In this document: in pieces, positions 1 to 5,045 of the stretch
How positions within the stretch are numbered: position 1 is the stretch's first letter
How the letters are laid out: every line of letters starts with the position of its first letter
DNA from: Propionibacteriaceae bacterium
GTDB lineage: Bacteria; Actinomycetota; Actinomycetes; Propionibacteriales; Propionibacteriaceae
Length of the DNA: 5,511 nucleotides
Reading direction: 5' to 3'
Assembly (NCBI GenBank): GCA_031260385.1
Contig: JAIRKB010000217.1
Coordinates: 1-5,511 of the forward strand
Made by a program: the position numbers and the translations under genes
Notes under the pieces: generated by a model
Told to the model about the DNA's origin: nothing
The model's input: only the letters and a program-made list of their open reading frames with translations
Databases searched by the model: none

Positions 1-1
1 T

Positions 2-844
2 GATGTCGAGACCGGCAAGATCACCAACACTGCCCGTGGCTGTGGCATGGGCCCGGTTGCCGAGATCTGCCAGACTGACACCGAGGAGACGAAACTCACT
101 CGAGCGCCAGCTCTGACCCTGCTCAAGAGTGTTGACCTGAACATCTTGAATGCCGGGGCCCTAGCGACCTACACCTTCACCGTGACCAACACCGGTAACG
201 TGGTCTTGACTGACCTCAAGATCATTGAAACCGAGTTCACGGGCACCGGTGGGATGTCAGCCGTCACCTGTGACACCACGACCTTGGCTCCCGATGCCAA
301 GGCAATCTGCACAGCGACCTACACGCTTAGCGCTTCGGACGTTGCTTCAACGCTGGTCAAGAACACCGCTTATGCGACCGGTCTATATGCCGCCAAGAAT
401 CAAGTCGTGCCCTCCAATGAGGCCTCGGCGTCGATCCCGTGGACCCACAACCCGGAGCTCCGCCTCGCCAAGACTGGCGCGATGGATGCCGCCGCTAGCG
501 ACCCACCGGTGGTTGGTGACAAGATCATCTATTCGTTCTCGATCGTCAACACCGGCGATGTGACGGTGACCGATATCTGGGTCGAAGATCCCTTAGTGGT
601 GGTCGGCTCCTGCACCGTGGCCTCAGGCATCCTGCTGCCCGGTGAGTCGATGACCTGTTACGGCGCATATACCATCACCGCGAAGGATCTCGCGGCTGGC
701 AAGGTCGTCAACACCGCCATCGCCCACGGCAAGGCCTCGGATGTTGACTCCAACACCTCGACATGGATCCAACCGCTACGCCATAACCCCAACATCAAGA
801 CCGGGGGTGAGGTTCGGTTTTCCTGGCCCTTCGGCCCAATCTAG
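2..844 (+). CDS. DUF11/DUF7507-type repeat surface protein, partial at 5' end and truncated at 3' end
   Basis: The frame is open to the left edge, so the start lies outside; 280 codons are visible. The visible part holds the end of one repeat (residues 1-34), a full repeat (about 36-149) and a second full repeat (about 150-260). Each has the family pattern: a K-S/T-G-like opening, Y-x-F-x-(V/I)-x-N-T-G-(N/D)-V near the middle, a pair of cysteines around an L-(A/L)-P-(D/G) turn, and a closing V-x-N-T-A. These Ig-like beta-sandwich domains occur in large secreted or wall-bound proteins. A third repeat begins (HNPNIKTG, to about 805) but breaks off into an unrelated stretch and a TAG. No LPxTG motif, membrane anchor or basic tail follows. 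The last 69 bases overlap the convergent ribbon-helix-helix gene. I infer a 3'-truncated gene or a silent cassette rather than an intact adhesin. Ligand and exact role cannot be told. Confidence 0.75.
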   Translation, partial: DVETGKITNTARGCGMGPVAEICQTDTEETKLTRAPALTLLKSVDLNILNAGALATYTFTVTNTGNVVLTDLKIIETEFTGTGGMSAVTCDTTTLAPDAKAICTATYTLSASDVASTLVKNTAYATGLYAAKNQVVPSNEASASIPWTHNPELRLAKTGAMDAAASDPPVVGDKIIYSFSIVNTGDVTVTDIWVEDPLVVVGSCTVASGILLPGESMTCYGAYTITAKDLAAGKVVNTAIAHGKASDVDSNTSTWIQPLRHNPNIKTGGEVRFSWPFGPI

Positions 845-1159
845 ATAGGCGTTGACGGCATCGCGCACCACCTGCGAACGTCGGCGCCCGGTCCGCTTGG
901 CCAGGTCGGCTAGGCGTTCGTAGACGGGCTTCGCGAAGCGAACGGTGATCTGTGGTGAGTGCTTGCCGGGGGCAGTCAGGGATGGTCGACCAGCGACCAT
1001 CTGATGGGCTGCTTCCACCAGACGCTCGATTAGGTCATCGGTGATCCCACTTTCTTCACGAGAGATGGTTGGGAAGTCTTCGTCGGTCATCGTCGCGAGA
1101 TACGCGCGCGCCTCTGCTTCGGTCATTCTCGGTTTCAACTCTGTCATTCCCGGTTTCAT
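776..1159 (-). CDS. Ribbon-helix-helix (CopG/Arc-type) DNA-binding protein, probable antitoxin
   Basis: This 127-residue protein ends in a ribbon-helix-helix domain at about 68-107. It has a short beta strand (PQITVRF), a first helix (KPVYERLADLAKRTG) and a second helix (RRSQVVRDAVNAYLDW). Such domains dimerise, bind operator DNA and, in type II antitoxins, neutralise a toxin with the remaining part. The acidic N-terminal half (TEAEARAYLATMTDEDFPTI) would be the toxin-binding arm; this is inference. The ATG at 1159 is preferred to a TTG at 1171. It has GGAGG five bases upstream and overlaps the toxin stop as ATGA, implying translational coupling. Internal ATGs at residues 5 and 12 are alternatives, because the first 14 residues are a 7-residue duplication. 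The last ten or so residues (after about 117) are read from what appears to be surface-protein DNA, so the C terminus is probably not the original one. The partner might instead be a non-toxic protein, but the pairing favours a toxin-antitoxin system. Confidence 0.7.
   Translation of the reverse strand: MKPGMTELKPRMTEAEARAYLATMTDEDFPTISREESGITDDLIERLVEAAHQMVAGRPSLTAPGKHSPQITVRFAKPVYERLADLAKRTGRRRSQVVRDAVNAYLDWAEGPGKPNLTPGLDVGVMA
1118..1159 (-). repeat. 21-bp tandem duplication at the start of the antitoxin-like gene
   Basis: Two adjacent 21-base units (1139-1159 and 1118-1138) match at 17 of 21 positions and encode MKPGMTE and LKPRMTE. The duplication is in frame and contains three possible ATG starts. 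It puts the first ATG onto the toxin stop codon. Confidence 0.75.
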
Positions 1160-1398
1160 CTGAACCTCCAAATCGGGCGATGCCTGAAGCTTGTCGGCAT
1201 CGCATGGACAACCGTCTCATACTGCCCACGTTGCACTGTGATCACTTCGATCTCTACTCCGCGATCATCGACGCCTCGGTAAAGCCAACCTGGCTCTTCC
1301 CAGTTCGTCACAACTTGAACGGGCGGTGCTTTCATCGTTACCTCCCAGGTCGAGCGACGCGGAACACCATGCTTGTCGGCCGTCCTATCGAACTTCAC
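1156..1398 (-). CDS. Small basic BrnT-like protein, probable toxin of a type II toxin-antitoxin pair
   Basis: This is an 80-residue basic protein. It starts with GTG, and AGGAGA lies five bases upstream. Visible marks are a KHGV motif near residue 9, a beta-rich core (WLYRGVDDRGVEIEVITV, about 38-55) and a VVHAMP segment at 63-68, then an arginine-rich end (FRHRPIWRFR). The KHGV opening followed by a strand-rich core recalls BrnT-type RNase toxins and similar small actinobacterial proteins found next to ribbon-helix-helix partners. That link is from memory and the similarity is weak. The toxin-first order, and the ATGA overlap with a ribbon-helix-helix gene, match BrnT/BrnA organisation. If the assignment is right, the protein would act in the cytoplasm, cutting RNA and lowering translation unless bound by its partner. 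Catalytic residues cannot be fixed from sequence alone. The whole module lies between a broken surface-protein gene and a ribosomal operon, as expected for a mobile accessory insert. Confidence 0.55.
   Translation of the reverse strand: MKFDRTADKHGVPRRSTWEVTMKAPPVQVVTNWEEPGWLYRGVDDRGVEIEVITVQRGQYETVVHAMPTSFRHRPIWRFR
1165..1169 (-). promoter_or_regulatory. Shine-Dalgarno sequence that sets the antitoxin start
   Basis: On the minus strand GGAGG lies five bases before the ATG at 1159, inside the last codons of the toxin gene. The upstream TTG at 1171 would overlap this motif, so the ATG is the better start. Confidence 0.65.
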
Positions 1399-1534
1399 AG
1401 CACTCTCCTATTATGCACCCCACAATATCTTTGAGTCTAGTCACAATTGGAAATCTCCTCCTTCCTGAGCCATTCGTTGTTTCATACCCTTACTATGTCT
1501 ATTTACCGGTCTGATTAGTCATCCCGAGACCAAT

Positions 1535-1573
1535 CTGTGGATAACTTTCGTACAAAAACAAAGTTATCCACAG
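1535..1573. promoter_or_regulatory. Perfect inverted repeat formed by two consensus DnaA boxes
   Basis: CTGTGGATAACTTT (1535-1548) and AAAGTTATCCACAG (1560-1573) are exact reverse complements separated by 11 bases. Each arm contains a perfect TTATCCACA DnaA box, at 1536-1544 (minus orientation) and 1564-1572 (plus orientation). It lies between divergently transcribed genes, so nothing reads into it and it is not a terminator. It sits about 40-75 bases upstream of the candidate rplU -35 box. Known roles for such sites are origin function, DnaA titration and DnaA-dependent transcription control. Which applies here is inference; only two boxes are visible and no dnaA gene is nearby. Confidence 0.75.
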
Positions 1574-1603
1574 GCTGAAACGGGAAAATGGCTAAGTCGG
1601 GGA

Positions 1604-1621
1604 TCCAGGTTTGATCCTGGA
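1604..1621. repeat. Small palindrome over the candidate rplU -35 box
   Basis: TCCAGG (1604-1609) and CCTGGA (1616-1621) are inverted copies around six bases. The candidate -35 hexamer TTGATC (1611-1616) lies in the centre, which would suit an operator. At six base pairs per arm, chance is possible. Confidence 0.35.
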
Positions 1622-1640
1622 GGGGTTTCCGGACTAAGAT
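1611..1640 (+). promoter_or_regulatory. Candidate sigma-70-type promoter of rplU-rpmA-obg
   Basis: TTGATC (1611-1616) is followed after 18 bases by TAAGAT (1635-1640). Each hexamer matches the consensus at four of six positions. Transcription would begin near 1647, leaving a leader of about 63 bases. No better pair was found close to the gene. This is a visual match only. Confidence 0.4.
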
Positions 1641-1648
1641 AGATCGTC

Positions 1649-1667
1649 GGTGTTCTATGCGAACACC
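1649..1667 (+). promoter_or_regulatory. Hairpin near the start of the predicted rplU leader
   Basis: GGTGTTC (1649-1655) pairs perfectly with GAACACC (1661-1667) around TATGC. With the promoter proposed here it would be the first structure in the mRNA. Ribosomal-protein leaders often bind their own product, and L21 leaders are known in Firmicutes. I do not recognise this one as a described family, so an autoregulatory role is only a suggestion. It is not followed by a T run, so it is not an intrinsic terminator. Confidence 0.4.
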
Positions 1668-1709
1668 CGGTTTCCGGAGGGAACCTTTCAACTAGGAGAG
1701 TAGGCCGCA

Positions 1710-2015
1710 GTGTATGCGATAGTGCGTGGTGGCAGCAGGCAGCACAAAGTCACCGAAGGTGATGTGCTGGAGATTGATCTGGTCGAGGCCGAGATCGGCG
1801 ACACCATTAGCCTACCGGCGGTCTTGTTGGTCGACGGGGACAAGGTTGTCTCCGACCCCAAGGGGCTCGCCAAGGTGAAGGTGACCGCTGAGGTTCTCGA
1901 TGAGACCAAGGGACCGAAGATCAAGATCGTTAAATATAAGAACAAGTCCGGATATTTGAAGCGCCAAGGCCACCGCCAGCGTTACACCCGGGTGAAGATC
2001 ACCGGGATCAAGTGA
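1710..2015 (+). CDS. rplU: 50S ribosomal protein L21
   Basis: This 101-residue protein is the usual L21 length. It shows the family opening (YAIVRGGSRQHKVTEGD, from residue 2), the central acidic stretch, and the C-terminal signature with KNKSGYLKRQGHRQRYT at about 77-93, where the Gly-His-Arg-Gln block is typical. L21 binds 23S rRNA in the large subunit and contacts L20. The start is GTG at 1710, which gives the exact family N terminus. The nearest Shine-Dalgarno (AGGAG, 1694-1698) is 11 bases away, rather far. It is the first gene of rplU-rpmA-obg, with only seven bases to rpmA. In many actinobacteria an rne/rng ribonuclease gene precedes rplU; here a toxin-antitoxin-like pair points the other way instead. 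Confidence 0.97.
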   Translation: MYAIVRGGSRQHKVTEGDVLEIDLVEAEIGDTISLPAVLLVDGDKVVSDPKGLAKVKVTAEVLDETKGPKIKIVKYKNKSGYLKRQGHRQRYTRVKITGIK

Positions 2016-2022
2016 GGTAGAA

Positions 2023-2274
2023 ATGGCACACAAAAAAGGCGCTTCATCATCACGCAACGGGCGGGACTCCTCCCCCCAGTATCTCGGCGTCAAGCGTTAT
2101 GGCGGCCAGGTCGTTAAGGCCGGCGAGATCATCGTTCGCCAGCGTGGAACCCACTTCCACCCAGGCGAAAACGTTGGCCGGGGCCACGACGACACCTTGT
2201 TCGCCTTGACCGCCGGTCAGGTTGAGTTCGGCGTCAAGCGCGGTCGCAAGGTCGTCTCTATCGCGACCAGCTGA
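2023..2274 (+). CDS. rpmA: 50S ribosomal protein L27
   Basis: This 83-residue protein carries the L27 signature GEIIVRQRGTHFHPG (residues 33-47) and the basic N terminus AHKKGASSSRNGRDS, which reaches into the peptidyl-transferase centre and contacts the tRNA acceptor end. It begins MAHKKG directly. It therefore lacks the short N-terminal extension that Firmicutes remove with the Prp protease, consistent with an actinobacterial source. The Shine-Dalgarno GAGG (2014-2017) overlaps the rplU stop codon, so translation is probably coupled to rplU. Length and sequence are ordinary. Confidence 0.97.
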   Translation: MAHKKGASSSRNGRDSSPQYLGVKRYGGQVVKAGEIIVRQRGTHFHPGENVGRGHDDTLFALTAGQVEFGVKRGRKVVSIATS

Positions 2275-2311
2275 ACGGCGTCGGGATATCCCCAACCCGA
2301 TCTGAGGACTT

Positions 2312-3835
2312 ATGGCAATCCCCTCCTTTGTCGATCAGGCACGGCTCTATGTCAGTGGCGGACGCGGAGGACACGGCTGCACCTCCGTACATCGTGAAAA
2401 ATTCAAACCCCTCGGCGGGCCCGATGGCGGCAATGGCGGCCACGGCGGTTCGGTAATCCTGCGCGTCGATCCCCAAGTCACCACCCTGATTGACTATCAC
2501 CGTCACTCCAAACGCGAAGCCCCCAACGGCCAGCCTGGGCGCGGCGGTCACCAGGATGGCGCGAACGGGCGCGACATTATTTTGTCGGTGCCGGAAGGTA
2601 CGGTGGTGCGTGACGCGGTCACCGAGGAGCTAATCACTGACCTGGTTGGCGCTCAATCAGAGATCGTCATCGCGGCTGGCGGTCGCGGTGGGCTCGGCAA
2701 CGAGGCCCTCGCTACCAAGGCCCGCAAGGCGCCCGGGTTCGCGTTGTTAGGCGAGGACGGCCAGTCCCGTGAGATCCGCTTGGAGCTCAAGGTCCTCGCT
2801 GATGTGGGGCTGGTCGGTTTTCCTAGTGCCGGCAAGTCCTCTCTGATCGCGGCGATTTCGCGCGCCCGCCCGGAGATCGCCGATTATCCGTTCACGACCC
2901 TGGTGCCCCACCTCGGGGTGGTGGTGGCCGGTGATGTCACCTACACGGTGGCCGATGTCCCCGGTCTGATTCCCGGTGCCGCCCAAGGCAAGGGTTTGGG
3001 GCTGGACTTCCTGCGCCACATTGAGCGTTGTCAGGGGCTGGTTCATGTCATCGATTGCGCGACCTACGAGCCGGGGCGGGATCCGGTCAGCGATCTTGAG
3101 GCGATCGAAGCCGAGCTGCAACAATATGGCGGGCTAGCTGATCGTCCCCGCTTGGTGGCGCTCAATAAGGTCGACGTGCCGGATGGCAATGAGATGGCCG
3201 GACTCGTCGCCGACGAGATCCGGGCTCGCGGTCTGGAGGTTTTCCTGGTCTCGGCTAAGAGTGGTACGGGTTTGCGCGAACTGACCTTTGCGATGGCCCG
3301 GATTGTCGCCGAGCGCCGCCAGGTGGTCGTCGAGGCGCCGAGTGTGCCAGTCGTCATTCGCCCCCTGAAGTCCACTGGACCCGAGTTTACGATCGTACGA
3401 GAGTCGGATGGTCAAGGCGGCGAAGTCTGGCGGGTCCGGGGTAACAAACCGGAACGCTGGGTCAGGCAAACCGACTTCCGCAACGCTGAAGCGGTGGGCT
3501 ATCTGGCTGATCGCCTTAACAAGCTCGGCGTCGAAGACCAGCTGTTGAAGTTGGGGGCTGAGCCGGGGGAGGCCGTCGCTATTGGGGGCGACGATCCGGT
3601 CGTCTTCGATTTCGCCCCCCAGATCGATATTGGGGCTGAACTACTGTCGCGGCGTGGTGAGGATAACCGAATGGAGTCCTTGCGCCCCGCCGCCCAGCGC
3701 CGTCGGAGTCTCGACGCCGAGTATTTCGCCGCCAAGGAAGCGGAGAAGCTGGTTTCGGCGGCGGTGACGGGTCTCGATCCGGAAACCTGGGAGACCCCGG
3801 AAGTTCCCGACCCTCAGGGCGACGAGGACGACTAG
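2312..3835 (+). CDS. obg: Obg-family GTPase (50S assembly, stress and cell-cycle control)
   Basis: This 507-residue protein has all three Obg domains. The Gly-rich Obg fold is at 1-160 (GGRGGHG, GGPDGGNGGHGG, GGRGGLGN). The GTPase domain at about 161-335 shows G1 GFPSAGKSS (169-177), G2 PFTT (193-196), G3 DVPG (215-218), G4 NKVD (285-288) and G5 SAK (314-316). The OCT domain lies at about 350-437, with the usual FTIVRE, WRVRG and DDPVVFDF segments. A further tail of about 60 residues has a basic patch (QRRR) and an acidic end (QGDEDD), typical of actinobacterial Obg, which is longer than the roughly 390-430 residues common elsewhere. Obg binds the 50S particle and ppGpp, and it affects ribosome maturation, sporulation or growth control. 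The ATG at 2312 gives the canonical IPSFVDQA start; its GAGGA (2304-2308) is only three bases away. It is last in the operon, 37 bases after rpmA. The proB gene that often follows obg is absent. Confidence 0.97.
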   Translation: MAIPSFVDQARLYVSGGRGGHGCTSVHREKFKPLGGPDGGNGGHGGSVILRVDPQVTTLIDYHRHSKREAPNGQPGRGGHQDGANGRDIILSVPEGTVVRDAVTEELITDLVGAQSEIVIAAGGRGGLGNEALATKARKAPGFALLGEDGQSREIRLELKVLADVGLVGFPSAGKSSLIAAISRARPEIADYPFTTLVPHLGVVVAGDVTYTVADVPGLIPGAAQGKGLGLDFLRHIERCQGLVHVIDCATYEPGRDPVSDLEAIEAELQQYGGLADRPRLVALNKVDVPDGNEMAGLVADEIRARGLEVFLVSAKSGTGLRELTFAMARIVAERRQVVVEAPSVPVVIRPLKSTGPEFTIVRESDGQGGEVWRVRGNKPERWVRQTDFRNAEAVGYLADRLNKLGVEDQLLKLGAEPGEAVAIGGDDPVVFDFAPQIDIGAELLSRRGEDNRMESLRPAAQRRRSLDAEYFAAKEAEKLVSAAVTGLDPETWETPEVPDPQGDEDD

Positions 3836-3838
3836 GCA

Positions 3839-3860
3839 GGGGAGCCAAAGGGGAGTCAAA
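3839..3860. repeat. Short 11-bp tandem repeat between convergent obg and rsfS
   Basis: GGGGAGCCAAA is followed directly by GGGGAGTCAAA, differing at one base, in the 35-base gap where obg and rsfS converge. No hairpin plus T run was found there, so no intrinsic terminator can be called. Confidence 0.5.
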
Positions 3861-3870
3861 GGCGGACGGA

Positions 3871-4239
3871 TCAGTCAGTCAGCGCCGGAGCGAAGGTGAT
3901 GGTCGGGCAGTCCTTCCACAGTCGATCCAGCGAGTAGCGTACTCTCGCTTCAACATGCTGAATGTGGACGACAACATCGAAATAATCCAGGAGCACCCAG
4001 GAGGTCTCCCCGGTACCCTCGCGGTAAAGTGGCTTGCAGCCCGCCAGATGGGAGCGCTTCTCAATCTCATCGACAATCGCGCCGACCTGGCGGTCATTGG
4101 CCCCGGAGACGATGACAAAGACCTCGGCGATGCCGAGTTTCTCGGAGACGTCGAGGACGAGAACGTCCTGGGCTAGCTTCTCCTCGGCCGCCTCAACGGC
4201 GAGGCGAGCGATCATATAAGCGCGGTCACTAACTGTCAT
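3871..4239 (-). CDS. rsfS: Ribosome silencing factor RsfS (Iojap/DUF143 family)
   Basis: This 122-residue protein matches the RsfS/Iojap family across its length. The signs are VLDVSEKLGIAEVFVIVSGANDRQV (about 27-51), an EGTGETSWVLLDYFDVVVHI core (about 74-93) and the closing RYSLDRLWKDCP (about 101-112). RsfS binds protein L14 on the free 50S subunit and blocks joining with 30S, slowing translation when nutrients run out. Its ATG overlaps the nadD stop as ATGA (4236-4239). The Shine-Dalgarno is weak, so expression probably depends on coupling with nadD. The nadD-rsfS pairing is very widespread in bacteria. Here the pair faces the obg operon tail to tail, with 35 bases between stop codons. 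Confidence 0.95.
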   Translation of the reverse strand: MTVSDRAYMIARLAVEAAEEKLAQDVLVLDVSEKLGIAEVFVIVSGANDRQVGAIVDEIEKRSHLAGCKPLYREGTGETSWVLLDYFDVVVHIQHVEARVRYSLDRLWKDCPTITFAPALTD

Positions 4240-4910
4240 GAAGGCCCATTTCCGTCGCGGTATAACCCACGTTTTTGGATATATTGCACGATTCCATCAG
4301 GAACAAGGTACCAGATGGGTAGGCCTTCGCGTATCCGCTCCCGGCAGGCTGTCGACGAAATTGACAGCGCCGGGACTTCGAGTAGGGTCACCTTGTCGGA
4401 GGGCAGGTGGGCGATAGTTTCCGCCCGCAATGGCGACCGGGGTCGCGAGACGCCGACAAAGCGGGCGAGCTCAAAGACCTCTTCGGCACCGCGCCAAGAC
4501 AGGATATTGGCCAGCGCGTCGGCGCCGGTAATGAAAAATAGGTCAACGTTCTCCCCCCGTACCTTCCTCAGGTCGCTGAGAGTGTCCACCGTATAAGTAT
4601 CGCCACCGCGATCGATATCGACCCGGGAGACCGAGAAGCGCGGGTTGGAGGCCGTCGCGATCACCGTCATCAGGTAGCGGTCGTCGGGGGCGGAAACCCG
4701 CCGGTGGGCCTTCTGCCAGGAACGCCCGGTGGGCACGAACACCACCTCGTGCAGCCCAAAGCGCGCCGCCACCTCCGAGGCGGCGACCAGGTGACCATGA
4801 TGGATCGGATCAAAGGTCCCACCCATCACGCCGAGACGGATCCGGGCGACATCGGGGGGTTGCACCAATCCGGATTCTGCTCCGACTTCCTCTTCTGCCA
4901 TACCCTCCAT
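4236..4910 (-). CDS. nadD: Nicotinate-nucleotide adenylyltransferase
   Basis: NadD joins nicotinate mononucleotide and ATP to give nicotinate adenine dinucleotide, the step before NAD synthetase in cytoplasmic NAD biosynthesis. The 224-residue protein has the nucleotidyltransferase motif GVMGGTFDPIHHGHL (about 27-41, with the HHGH box). It also has the VFVPTGRSWQKAH segment, a central TGADAL motif, and ISSTACRERI near the C terminus, the ATP-binding ISSTxxR signature. It closely resembles mycobacterial and other actinobacterial NadD from memory. The start is uncertain. The ATG at 4910 gives about 26 residues before the catalytic motif, more than usual, and has no good Shine-Dalgarno. The ATG at 4901 has GGAGGG too close, and a GTG at 4865 would give a family-typical N terminus. 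rsfS follows by ATGA overlap, and azlD lies 135 bases upstream across a long palindrome. Confidence 0.95.
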   Translation of the reverse strand: MEGMAEEEVGAESGLVQPPDVARIRLGVMGGTFDPIHHGHLVAASEVAARFGLHEVVFVPTGRSWQKAHRRVSAPDDRYLMTVIATASNPRFSVSRVDIDRGGDTYTVDTLSDLRKVRGENVDLFFITGADALANILSWRGAEEVFELARFVGVSRPRSPLRAETIAHLPSDKVTLLEVPALSISSTACRERIREGLPIWYLVPDGIVQYIQKRGLYRDGNGPS

Positions 4911-4925
4911 TCTACAGGAGTACGT

Positions 4926-4985
4926 GCACCAGGGGACGTTTCTGGTGGTGCCCCCGGGTGCACCACCAGAAACGTCCCCTGGTGC
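4926..4985. repeat. Long perfect palindrome (26-bp arms) between azlD and nadD
   Basis: The arms at 4926-4951 and 4960-4985 are exact reverse complements, starting GCACCAGGGGACGTTTC on the left and ending GAAACGTCCCCTGGTGC on the right, with an eight-base loop (CCCCGGGT). Just outside, a further CTGGTGCAC (4988-4996) mirrors GTGCACCAG at 4924-4932, so the right end carries CTGGTGC twice. In the direction of transcription (minus) no T run follows the stem, so it is not a standard intrinsic terminator. The stem is also far longer than a terminator needs. A REP/MITE-like dispersed palindrome is more likely; it may still stall transcription or protect the azlD mRNA end. Confidence 0.85.
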
Positions 4986-5045
4986 GCCTGGTGCACCCGC
5001 CCATGGTACCCCCCTGTGCCATTTGTGGTGTCTTGCTAAGGCGGG

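Larger units (their letters stand above)
1399..1709. other. Divergent intergenic region between the toxin-like gene and rplU
   Basis: This 311-base spacer is visibly richer in A and T than the flanking genes, mainly in 1399-1562. It must hold promoters for both directions. The right half holds the inverted DnaA boxes, the palindrome, the candidate rplU promoter and the leader hairpin listed separately. In the left half the minus strand has a strong Shine-Dalgarno-like run (GGAAGGAGGAG, 1455-1465) not followed by a convincing gene. A very weak minus-strand promoter guess is TTTCCA (1448-1453), 17 bases, then AGATAT (1425-1430). No tRNA or other recognisable RNA gene was seen. Confidence 0.6.

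Noticed and set aside
1069..1434. Plus-strand open frame of 121 codons across the toxin-antitoxin region
   Set aside because: It has no Shine-Dalgarno or recognisable domain and is antisense to two genes with good starts and ATGA coupling.
1535..1573. Intrinsic terminator
   Set aside because: Genes on both sides are transcribed away from it and there is no T run on either side.
1535..1573. Chromosomal origin (oriC)
   Set aside because: Only two DnaA boxes are visible, and no dnaA, dnaN, rpmH or gyr genes or dense box cluster is present.
1652..1664. LexA/SOS box at GTTC-N5-GAAC
   Set aside because: The Gram-positive SOS box has the opposite arrangement (GAAC-N4-GTTC), so the match is not valid.
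2281..2300. Hairpin or palindrome between rpmA and obg (TCGGG/CCCGA, GGGATATCCC)
   Set aside because: It is a weak five-pair stem within a short intra-operon gap. Chance explains it and no T run follows.
2747..3124. Minus-strand open frames within obg
   Set aside because: They are antisense shadows of a strongly conserved GTPase gene and show no domain signs.
3836..3870. Bidirectional terminator between obg and rsfS
   Set aside because: Only an 11-bp tandem repeat is present; no stem with a T tract could be found on either strand.
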